Source: Betaproteobacteria bacterium CG2_30_68_42
GTDB taxonomy: Bacteria > Pseudomonadota > Gammaproteobacteria > Burkholderiales > Rhodocyclaceae
Assembly (NCBI GenBank): GCA_001872285.1
Contig: MNXU01000049.1
Span: forward strand, 1 to 36,817
Direction of reading: 5' to 3'
Length of the DNA: 36,817 nucleotides
The notes below the pieces were generated by a model. The model was given only the letters and a program-made list of their open reading frames with translations. It was not told where the DNA came from and searched no databases. Positions within the stretch are counted from its first letter, which is position 1; every line of letters starts with the position of its first letter. A program made the position numbers and the translations under genes. Below, piece by piece: positions 23,103-30,032 of the stretch.

Positions 23103-25162
23103 CGCGCCAGGTCGAACACGGTCATTTCGTCAGGCTCCTCGATCACGTCGATCACCCGGCAGTCGGCGCACATGCGCAGCCTGCGCTGCGCCCGTTCGCC
23201 CGCAAACGCGGCATGTCCGGCGAGCCGCGCGCTCATCGCAGCCAGCATCTGGCGCGTGCCGAACGGCTTGCCGCAACGAACGCACAGCGCCGGCTCCGCC
23301 TCGTTCAGCACGCGCTCGCGGCGGGCGACCTCGCCGATGACGAGCCGCGGCAAGAGGCTCAGGGCATGCTCCGGACAGGTGGCGACGCACAGGGCGCACT
23401 GCACGCAGTTGCGCTCGAGGAAACGCAGCCGCGGGTGCTCGGGGCTGGCCATCAGCGCGCCCGCCGGACAGGCCCCGACACAGGCCATGCACAGCGTGCA
23501 CTTCGCCTCGTCCAGTTCCACCGCACCCCAGGGCGCACCCGAGGGCAGGACAATGGCTTCCGGCTGCAACGGCGCAGCGGCCGCGAGATGGTCGATGCCG
23601 AACTCGAGCGCGCGGCGCTTTTCCGCGGGCAGGTCGAATGCCGCCGGTCGCAGCGGCGCAGCGGTCCCGTCGAGCGCAGCGAGCCGGCCTTCCAGGTCCT
23701 TCCAGTCTTCCGCGACGACGAGCCGGAGCCGCTCCCCGGCGTAGCCGAGGGAGGCGAGGATGCGGCTGCCGAATCCGATCTGCGCCCGGCTCGCCTCCAG
23801 GTAGCCCTCGGGCTCGGCTGCCGGGGCGAGGATCGCACAGCCCTGCGCCCCCCAGGCGAGCGCGCCCAGCATCAGTTCGAGCCCCACCGAGGCGACATCG
23901 TGCACGGCGAAGGGGAGTACGTGCGAGGGCAGCCCCGTACCGCGCCGGGCGAGTTCCGCCAGCAGCGCCTCGTGCTCCGCGCAATGGAAGAGCACCCACG
24001 CGTTCATCCCGCCGGCATCGGCGAAGGCGGCCAGCGCGCGCCGCACGCGCAGGCCGGTCTCCGGTGCGCGCGGGTACTGGTAACGGATCGCGCCCGTGGG
24101 GCACACCGTGGCACAGCCGCCGCAGCCCGCGCACAGGGCGTCGTCCACGCGCACCGCATCGCCGCCGGGGCGGATCGCCTGCGCCGAACACAGGTCCAGG
24201 CAGCGGGTGCAGCCGGTCACCGCGTTGCGGCTGTGCGCGCACAGCCTTGCATCGACGGCGGCGAAGACGGGCTTCTCGAACTCGCCCACGCAGCCGGTGA
24301 GATCGATCACCGCCTGCGCCTGGTCGAGCGGATCGCGCCCCGGCGCGAAATAGCCCTGGGGCGGATGCGGCAGCCGGATCAGCGGCTCGGCGGAAAGGTC
24401 GAGGACGAGGTCGAAGCGTTCCGCGCGCTCGCGCCCGATGCGCGAGAAGTCGATCGCCCCGATGCTCCCGCAGGCCGCCACGCAATCGCGATGCGCGCGG
24501 CAGCGATCGAGGTCGATCTGGAAAGCGTGGCCGATCGCGCCCTCCGGGCAGGCGCGCAGGCAGGCGCCGCAGCGCGTGCACAGGTCGAGATCGATGGGAT
24601 TCGACTGCTCCCAGGTCAGCGCGAAGGCGCCGAGATGGCCCGCGATGCGAAGCTCCCGCGCCCCATGCACCGGAAACGCGCGCCGCCCGGGCAGGCTGCC
24701 CGCCCCCGCCGAGGTGGCGAGCACGGTGACATCGAGCCGGTCCGCGAGCCGCTGCGCCCAGGCGAGTGCCGCATCGAGCGGGCCGACGATGGCCGTCGCG
24801 CCGGCCGACCGGAACGACACCGCCGGCACCGGTTCCGGCTCGGGCACGAGCGCAGCCGCGACCAGTGCGGCGGCGCGGGGCTGCACGGAGACGCCTGCGG
24901 CCGCGTCCTGGAGAGGGACGAAGCGCAGCGTGCCCGAGTGTCCGGCTTGCGCGGCGAGTTCCCGGAACAGCGGCGCCTCGCGCGTGCACCCGACCACCAG
25001 ATCGTGGCTGCCAGCAGCCGCGGCGGTGAAGGAAGCGGCCTCGCGCCGGCACAACTGCCGACAGAGCTTCGGCGGGGAACCCTCCGGAACGAGCCTGGCG
25101 GCATCGAACGCGACGGTCCCGTTGCAGTTGCACAGAAAGACTTTCGGCTCAGCGCTCTTCAT
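23099..25162 (-). CDS. Large polyferredoxin/4Fe-4S protein of the formate dehydrogenase operon (687 aa)
   Basis: A multi-domain iron-sulfur protein. After an N-terminal FLCNCNGTV segment come ferredoxin motifs at CTRCGACLRACP, CRAHRDCVAACG, CTRCLDLCSAQ, CAGCGGCATVCP, CTLCMACVGACP and CVQCALCVATCP, plus a C-terminal CVRCGKPFGT...CADCR zinc-like knuckle. Between the fourth and fifth is a domain without Cys clusters resembling the FrhD/HdrA-linked region of heterodisulfide-reductase-type proteins. It has no signal peptide, so it is cytoplasmic. It may supply electrons during maturation or link the enzyme to another carrier; neither is proved. ATG 25162 is chosen over TTG 25174. The 47-bp AT-rich gap upstream may hold a promoter. 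Confidence 0.85.
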   Translation of the reverse strand: MKSAEPKVFLCNCNGTVAFDAARLVPEGSPPKLCRQLCRREAASFTAAAAGSHDLVVGCTREAPLFRELAAQAGHSGTLRFVPLQDAAAGVSVQPRAAALVAAALVPEPEPVPAVSFRSAGATAIVGPLDAALAWAQRLADRLDVTVLATSAGAGSLPGRRAFPVHGARELRIAGHLGAFALTWEQSNPIDLDLCTRCGACLRACPEGAIGHAFQIDLDRCRAHRDCVAACGSIGAIDFSRIGRERAERFDLVLDLSAEPLIRLPHPPQGYFAPGRDPLDQAQAVIDLTGCVGEFEKPVFAAVDARLCAHSRNAVTGCTRCLDLCSAQAIRPGGDAVRVDDALCAGCGGCATVCPTGAIRYQYPRAPETGLRVRRALAAFADAGGMNAWVLFHCAEHEALLAELARRGTGLPSHVLPFAVHDVASVGLELMLGALAWGAQGCAILAPAAEPEGYLEASRAQIGFGSRILASLGYAGERLRLVVAEDWKDLEGRLAALDGTAAPLRPAAFDLPAEKRRALEFGIDHLAAAAPLQPEAIVLPSGAPWGAVELDEAKCTLCMACVGACPAGALMASPEHPRLRFLERNCVQCALCVATCPEHALSLLPRLVIGEVARRERVLNEAEPALCVRCGKPFGTRQMLAAMSARLAGHAAFAGERAQRRLRMCADCRVIDVIEEPDEMTVFDLAR

Positions 25163-25209
25163 GCCGGTCGTCAAATCGTTCAGGCAAGAAAAAGAATGGT
25201 TATCAATCT

Positions 25210-25680
25210 TTATACCCCGCCATGTTCCGGTGCGTCAACCGAAGCCGGCGCGCCGGCCTGTTCCTCCGCGGCCGCGTCCTGCAGCCCGGGTGCGGCGTTC
25301 GTCTGCGCCGGATCGTCGACGGCGTCCCGGTCCCCGAAGAGCAGATCGCGGGCCTGGTTGAGCCGCGCGAGCATCTCAGGCGGGATGGGATCCGGCCGGC
25401 CATAGTCGTCGATATAGACGTCGAGCCCGTCCATGACGTTGAAATGGGCCGAATGGAACAGCTTGCCCAGTGCGGCGCGCTTGACCGATTCCTCGACCCT
25501 GGCAGCGAGGAAGGGCGAGAAGTCGGAGGAGAAATCGAGCGTCTCCGGCGAGGGCAGCGGCGCCTCGGGCGCGGCGGCGGGAGGCGCCGGGGTGACCGGC
25601 GCCGGAACCGGCGCCTCGCGGCGCGACTCGCCCTTCAGTCGCGACCAGCGCTTCAGGAAGCCTTCGTCTTCGGTACTCAT
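25210..25680 (-). CDS. DUF3306 protein, formate dehydrogenase operon
   Basis: A 156-residue protein: it begins MSTEDEGFLKRWSRLKGESR, continues with a long Pro/Ala linker, then a conserved part (ESVKRAALGKLFHSAHFNVM and DGLDVYIDDYGRPDPIPPEM), the DUF3306 hallmark. Function is unknown; the family is found beside DUF3305 and formate dehydrogenase genes, so it is likely an assembly or maturation factor. The ATG at 25680 lies 2 bp after the DUF3305 stop. The C-terminal 50 residues are low-complexity, Ala/Pro/Glu-rich. Confidence 0.88.
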   Translation of the reverse strand: MSTEDEGFLKRWSRLKGESRREAPVPAPVTPAPPAAAPEAPLPSPETLDFSSDFSPFLAARVEESVKRAALGKLFHSAHFNVMDGLDVYIDDYGRPDPIPPEMLARLNQARDLLFGDRDAVDDPAQTNAAPGLQDAAAEEQAGAPASVDAPEHGGV

Positions 25681-25682
25681 GG

Positions 25683-26141
25683 TCACGCGTGCCGGGTCGC
25701 CGCGAAGCGCCCCTTCTTCTCCGGCGGCCGGTAGTGCGCGCGGGCGAACGCCTCGACCCACTCGCGCAGGGTGGCGGGCATCGGAGCGCCGTCGACGTGT
25801 TCGCCGGCATCCAGGGTACGCGCCGCCGACCCGTAGCTCGCCGTCACCCAGGCCGGACGCGCCAGTTCGCCGTCCATGCGCCAGACCACGAACACGCGCG
25901 GCTCGGCGGCGGTGACATTGAGCAGGTAGTCTTCCGCCTCATCCGCGCGCAGCCGAAGCGCGAAGCCGGGAAACAGCCAGTGCGTGCGATCGCGCTCATC
26001 CACCACCACCCGCGCCTCGCCCGGCGCCGCATCGTCGGGCTGCGGCACCACCCCGATCGCCTCCCAGCGGTGATCCGCCCACTTGTTCGCGAGCCGCATG
26101 CGCTCCATAATCACCGCCAGCGTGACGCTCGACTCCTCCAT
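25683..26141 (-). CDS. DUF3305 protein, first gene of the formate dehydrogenase operon
   Basis: A 152-residue protein with the family segments VIMERMRLANKWADHRWEAI (about 10-29), HWLFPGFALRLRADEAEDYL and VTASYGSAARTLDAGE. ATG 26141 follows GGAGGAG. Function is unknown; DUF3305 and DUF3306 accompany periplasmic formate dehydrogenases in beta- and alphaproteobacteria. The gap to the divergent moaA start is 57 bp and must contain both promoters; a minus-strand TAAGAT (26165-26170) is the only -10-like site I see. Confidence 0.88.
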   Translation of the reverse strand: MEESSVTLAVIMERMRLANKWADHRWEAIGVVPQPDDAAPGEARVVVDERDRTHWLFPGFALRLRADEAEDYLLNVTAAEPRVFVVWRMDGELARPAWVTASYGSAARTLDAGEHVDGAPMPATLREWVEAFARAHYRPPEKKGRFAATRHA

Positions 26142-26198
26142 GGAACCGCACTCCTCCTTCCCGCATCTTAGAACAATTCCAGCCGACGGCACGCAGGC

Positions 26199-27281
26199 AT
26201 GACCGAACGCGTGATCCCGCTTCTCGACCACCGCACCCGCTCCCGCGCACCCGCCGCAGCGGAAGAGGCGCCGAGCGGGCGCCTGTCCGACACGCGCAAC
26301 CGCTCGGTGCGCGACCTGCGCATCTCGATCACCGACCGCTGCAATTTCCGCTGCACCTACTGCATGCCGCGCACCGTGTTCGGCCGCGACTACCCCTTCC
26401 TCGCGCGCTCGGATCTGCTGGACTTCGAAGAGATTCTCCGCATCGCGCGGGTGTTCGCGGCGCACGGGGTGCGCAAGATCCGGCTGACCGGCGGCGAGCC
26501 CCTGCTCAGGCGCGACATCGAGCGGCTGATCTCCATGCTCGCGGGCATCGGCGGGGTCGAGCTCGCGCTCACCACCAACGGCTCGCTGCTCGCGAAGAAG
26601 GCTCGCGCGCTGCGCGATGCCGGCCTCGACCGGATCACGGTGAGCCTGGACTCGCTCGACGACGACGTGTTCCGCGCCATGAACGACGCCGACTACCCGG
26701 TCGCGCACGTGCTCGAGGGCATCGAGGCGGCGCAGGCGGCCGGGCTCGTTCCGGTCAAGGTCAATGCGGTGATCAAGCGCAGCGTCAACCGCGACGCCAT
26801 CGTGCCGATCGCGCGGCACTTTCGCGGGACCGGCGCGATCCCGCGCTTCATCGAATACATGGACGTCGGCTCGACCAACGGCTGGCGCATGGACGAGGTC
26901 GTCCCGTCCGCCGAGGTGCTGGCCCTGATCGATGCCGAGCTGCCGATCGAGCCGGTCGGGTCCGACTACCCCGGCGAGGTCGCGCAGCGCTGGCGCTATC
27001 GCGACGGCGGCGGCGAGCTGGGCGTGGTGTCTTCGGTCACGCGCGCGTTCTGTGCGACCTGCACCCGGGCGCGCCTGTCGACCGACGGGAAGCTCTACAC
27101 CTGCCTGTTCGCCTCCGAGGGCCACGACCTGCGCGCGCTGATCCGCGGGGGCGCATCCGACGCGACGCTTTCCGCGGAGATCGCCGGGATCTGGCGCAGC
27201 CGCGGCGACCACTATTCGGAGATCCGCAGCGCGCAGGCCGGCACCGGCGGGCGTGTCGAGATGTCCTACATCGGCGGCTGA
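26199..27281 (+). CDS. moaA: GTP 3',8-cyclase MoaA
   Basis: A 360-residue radical-SAM enzyme starting molybdopterin synthesis from GTP. The first cluster is Cys48, Cys52 and Cys55 ([12 protein letters not shown]), then [14 protein letters not shown]; the second, substrate-binding cluster is in [20 protein letters not shown]. The essential C-terminal Gly-Gly is present (SYIGG). It has a 30-residue extra N-terminus with no visible motif. First gene of a moaA-fdhD-mobA-moeA cluster divergent from the formate dehydrogenase operon. The ribosome site before ATG 26199 is weak. Confidence 0.95.
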   Translation: MTERVIPLLDHRTRSRAPAAAEEAPSGRLSDTRNRSVRDLRISITDRCNFRCTYCMPRTVFGRDYPFLARSDLLDFEEILRIARVFAAHGVRKIRLTGGEPLLRRDIERLISMLAGIGGVELALTTNGSLLAKKARALRDAGLDRITVSLDSLDDDVFRAMNDADYPVAHVLEGIEAAQAAGLVPVKVNAVIKRSVNRDAIVPIARHFRGTGAIPRFIEYMDVGSTNGWRMDEVVPSAEVLALIDAELPIEPVGSDYPGEVAQRWRYRDGGGELGVVSSVTRAFCATCTRARLSTDGKLYTCLFASEGHDLRALIRGGASDATLSAEIAGIWRSRGDHYSEIRSAQAGTGGRVEMSYIGG

Positions 27282-28092
27282 GCCCTTGCCTGGACTCCTC
27301 CTCAGCCGTTCCGCCCGCCCGGCGACCGTCGAGATCGATGCGGTCAACGAACGCGGCGAGCACGTGCCCACCGCCATCGCGGGGGAGCACCCGCTCACCC
27401 TCTACATCGACAAGCGCGAGCTGGTCACGCTCATGACGCTGGGCTGCGCGCCCGAAGCCCTGGTGATCGGCTACCTGCGCAACCAGCGCCTACTGCACTC
27501 GATCGAGGAGATCGCCGCGGTCCAGGTCGATTGGGAGACCGAAGCCGCGGCGGTCACCACGCGCGGGGGCATCCCCGACCTCGATGCGCGCACCGGACGG
27601 CGCACCGTGACCACCGGCTGCGGACAGGGCACGATGTTCGGCGACCTGATGGAGGAGATCGACTCCCTGCGCCTGCCCCCCGGCGGAGCGCTCACCCGCG
27701 AGGCGCTCTACGGGCTGTTGGATGCCGTGCGCCGCCGCGAGTCGATCTACAAGCAGGCCGGCGCCGTGCACGGCTGCGCGCTGGCGCAGGGCACCGAGGT
27801 CCTGTACTTCGTCGAGGACATCGGCCGCCACAACGCGGTGGATGCGATCGCCGGCCTGATGTGGCTGGACGGCGTCGAGGGCGCGGACAAGATCTTCTAC
27901 ACCACCGGGCGGCTGACCTCGGAGATGGTCATCAAGGCCGCCCAGATGGGCATCCCGCTGCTCGTCTCGCGCTCCGGGCTGACCCGGATGGGATACGACA
28001 TCGCGCGCCGCGTCGGCATGACCCTGATCGGCCGCGCCCAGGGCAGCCACTATCTGGTCTACACGGGCGGCGAGCGCCTCGAACCGCCATGA
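27253..28092 (+). CDS. fdhD: Formate dehydrogenase sulfurtransferase FdhD
   Basis: About 270-279 residues. FdhD transfers sulfur from IscS to the molybdenum cofactor, needed for formate dehydrogenase activity. Family motifs: [45 protein letters not shown]. The start is uncertain: GTG 27253 (overlapping moaA by 29 bp) or TTG 27286, 4 bp after the moaA stop; no ATG fits. The canonical CxxC loop is altered: [10 protein letters not shown] has Cys123 but Gly at the second Cys position (numbered from GTG 27253). The stop overlaps the mobA ATG by 4 bp (ATGA). Confidence 0.92.
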   Translation: MSRCPTSAAEPLPGLLLSRSARPATVEIDAVNERGEHVPTAIAGEHPLTLYIDKRELVTLMTLGCAPEALVIGYLRNQRLLHSIEEIAAVQVDWETEAAAVTTRGGIPDLDARTGRRTVTTGCGQGTMFGDLMEEIDSLRLPPGGALTREALYGLLDAVRRRESIYKQAGAVHGCALAQGTEVLYFVEDIGRHNAVDAIAGLMWLDGVEGADKIFYTTGRLTSEMVIKAAQMGIPLLVSRSGLTRMGYDIARRVGMTLIGRAQGSHYLVYTGGERLEPP

Positions 28093-28670
28093 ACCGGGAC
28101 GAGATCACCGGCCTCATCCTCGCAGGCGGGCTCGGCAGGCGCATGGGCGGCGCGGACAAGGGGCTGCAGGTGCTTCGCGGCCGGGCGATGATCGAATGGG
28201 TGATCGACCGCCTGCGGCTCCAGGTCGGCACGCTGCTGATCAACGCCAACCAGAATCTCGAAACCTACCGGAGCTTCGGCCTGCCGGTGGTCGCGGACGA
28301 GATCGGCGGCTACTGCGGCCCGCTCGCGGGACTGCACGCCGGGCTGCGGCGCTGCGCGACCCCCTGGCTGGTCACCAGCCCCTGCGATTCGCCTTTCCTG
28401 CCGATGGATCTGGTCGAACGTCTGGGCGCGGCGGCGACGGCCTCCGGTGCGGAACTCGCGGTGGCGAAGACCGGCGGCCGCACCCACCCGGTGTTCGCGC
28501 TGGCCCGCAGGCGGGTGCTCGACTCGCTCGCGCAGTATCTCGGAGCCGGCGGCAGGAAGATCGACGCCTGGTACGCGGCGCTCCCGGTGGCGGAAGTCGC
28601 CTTCGACGACGAGGCCGATGCCTTCGCCAACATCAACACCCGCGACGAACTGCGCGCGGCCGATCAATGA
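28089..28670 (+). CDS. mobA: Molybdenum cofactor guanylyltransferase MobA
   Basis: A 193-residue enzyme attaching GMP to Mo-molybdopterin to give the MGD form used by the formate dehydrogenase. Nucleotide-binding motif LAGGLGRRMGGADKGLQ (about 11-27), then VADEIGGYCGPLAGLHAGL and TSPCDSPFLP with the metal-binding Asp; the C-terminal NINTRDEL is also typical. The ATG overlaps the fdhD stop. Repeat H begins 1 bp after its stop. Confidence 0.94.
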   Translation: MNRDEITGLILAGGLGRRMGGADKGLQVLRGRAMIEWVIDRLRLQVGTLLINANQNLETYRSFGLPVVADEIGGYCGPLAGLHAGLRRCATPWLVTSPCDSPFLPMDLVERLGAAATASGAELAVAKTGGRTHPVFALARRRVLDSLAQYLGAGGRKIDAWYAALPVAEVAFDDEADAFANINTRDELRAADQ

Positions 28671-28671
28671 G

Positions 28672-28759
28672 GATAAATGGGGTCAGACACGATATTTTTA
28701 TCCGTAACTAACTGTGCGATGAAAATATCGCAAGAATATCGTGTCTGACCCCATTTATC
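28672..28759. repeat. Hairpin repeat H (25-bp inverted ends, GGGGTCAG core)
   Basis: GATAAATGGGGTCAGACACG plus ATATT at 28672-28696 is inverted at 28735-28759. Inside it lies a second, imperfect inverted pair (GATATTTTTATC and GATGAAAATATC), so the whole can fold as a long compound stem. It is AT-rich compared with its neighbours, starts 1 bp after the mobA stop and ends 19 bp before the moeA ATG. It shares GGGGTCAG with the other repeats and AAATGGGGTCAGAC with repeat G. Confidence 0.8.
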
Positions 28760-28778
28760 TATCAAAGGAGCCGAGCAT

Positions 28779-30032
28779 ATGAGTTCCCTACAGGACGCGG
28801 TGAGCTGCATGGATGGCTACGACCCGGATGCGCTGCATGTCGACCGGGCCCGCGAGGTCATCCGCGGCCTCGTGCGGCCGATCCGGGGCACGCAGCGGCT
28901 GTTCATCCGCGAGGCGCTCGGGCGCGTGCTCGCCTGCGAGGTCGTCTCGCCGATCGACGTGCCGGGCCACGACAACGCGGCGATGGACGGCTATGCGCTG
29001 CGCGGATGCTCGCTCTCGGCGCACGGCGAGACGCGCCTGCGGATCGCGGGCACCGCGCTCGCCGGCCGGCCGTTCGAGGGACGCGTAGGCGAGGGCGAGT
29101 GCGTGCGCATCATGACCGGCGCTGTCATGCCGCCGGAATGCGACAGCGTGGTCATGCAGGAGGCGGTGCGCAGCGCGGGCGATGCCGTCATCATCCCAGC
29201 CGGCGAGAAGCCGGGGCGCAACTGGCGGCGCGCGGGCGAGGACCTGGCGGCGGGGCAGACGGCGCTCGCAACGGGCATGATCCTCGGGCCGGCGCAACTC
29301 GGGCTGGCCGCCTCGCTCGGCATCGCCGAGGTGACGGTGCGGCGGCGGCTGCGGGTGGCGATCTTTTCGACCGGCGATGAGCTGTGCTCCATCGGCACGC
29401 AGCCGGCGCGCGGCCAGATCTTCGACAGCAATCGTTACACGCTCTTCGGCATGGCTTCGCGGCTGGGCTGCGAGGTCATCGACCTGGGCGTGGTGCGCGA
29501 CCGCCCCGAGGCGCTCGAGGCGGCGCTGCGCGAAGCGGCGGAAAATGCGGATGCCATCATCACCAGCGGCGGCGTGTCGGTGGGCGAGGCGGACTTCATC
29601 CGTCCGCTGCTCGCGCGCCTGGGCGAGGTGCTGTTCTGGAAGATCGCGATGAAGCCGGGCCGTCCGCTCGCCTTCGGGCGGATCGGCGACGCGTTCCTGT
29701 TCGGTCTGCCGGGCAACCCGGTCGCGGTCATGGTGACCTTCCACCAGTTCGTGCGCGAAGCGCTGGCTGCGATGATGGGGATCGATCCCCTGCCCCGCGC
29801 GCCGCTGATCCCGGCGGTCTGCACCGATGCGCTCAGGAAGGCGCCGGGGCGCACCGAGTACCAGCGCGGCATCCTGTCCGAGGAGGGCGGGCACCGGGAG
29901 GTGCGGCTCGCGGGCGCGCAGGGCTCGGGCGTCCTGCGTTCGATGGCTTGCGCGAACTGCTTCATCGTGCTCGAGCACGAGCGCGGCGCGGTGCGCGCCG
30001 GCGAGACCGTGTCAGTGCAGATGCTGGACTAG
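28779..30032 (+). CDS. moeA: Molybdopterin molybdenumtransferase MoeA
   Basis: A 417-residue enzyme inserting molybdate into adenylated molybdopterin. Motifs: DVPGHDNAAMDGYALRG near residues 59-75, IMTGAVMPPECDSVV, FSTGDEL, TSGGVSVGEADF and FGLPGNPVAVMVTF. ATG 28779 follows AAAGGAG. Separated from mobA only by repeat H, so it is either read through the hairpin or has a promoter in it. The length is normal for the family (400-420). Ends converging on the c-di-GMP gene with a 4-bp overlap of the two stops (30029-30032). Confidence 0.95.
   Translation: MSSLQDAVSCMDGYDPDALHVDRAREVIRGLVRPIRGTQRLFIREALGRVLACEVVSPIDVPGHDNAAMDGYALRGCSLSAHGETRLRIAGTALAGRPFEGRVGEGECVRIMTGAVMPPECDSVVMQEAVRSAGDAVIIPAGEKPGRNWRRAGEDLAAGQTALATGMILGPAQLGLAASLGIAEVTVRRRLRVAIFSTGDELCSIGTQPARGQIFDSNRYTLFGMASRLGCEVIDLGVVRDRPEALEAALREAAENADAIITSGGVSVGEADFIRPLLARLGEVLFWKIAMKPGRPLAFGRIGDAFLFGLPGNPVAVMVTFHQFVREALAAMMGIDPLPRAPLIPAVCTDALRKAPGRTEYQRGILSEEGGHREVRLAGAQGSGVLRSMACANCFIVLEHERGAVRAGETVSVQMLD

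Noticed and set aside
25163-25209. AT-rich gap with GATAACCATT, considered as a Fur-type operator for the polyferredoxin
   Set aside because: The match to the consensus is partial and one-sided; too weak to list as a site.
26142-26198. Sigma-54 promoter in the divergent DUF3305-moaA gap
   Set aside because: A TGG and a downstream TGC are present on the minus strand but with the wrong GG-to-GC spacing for -24/-12.
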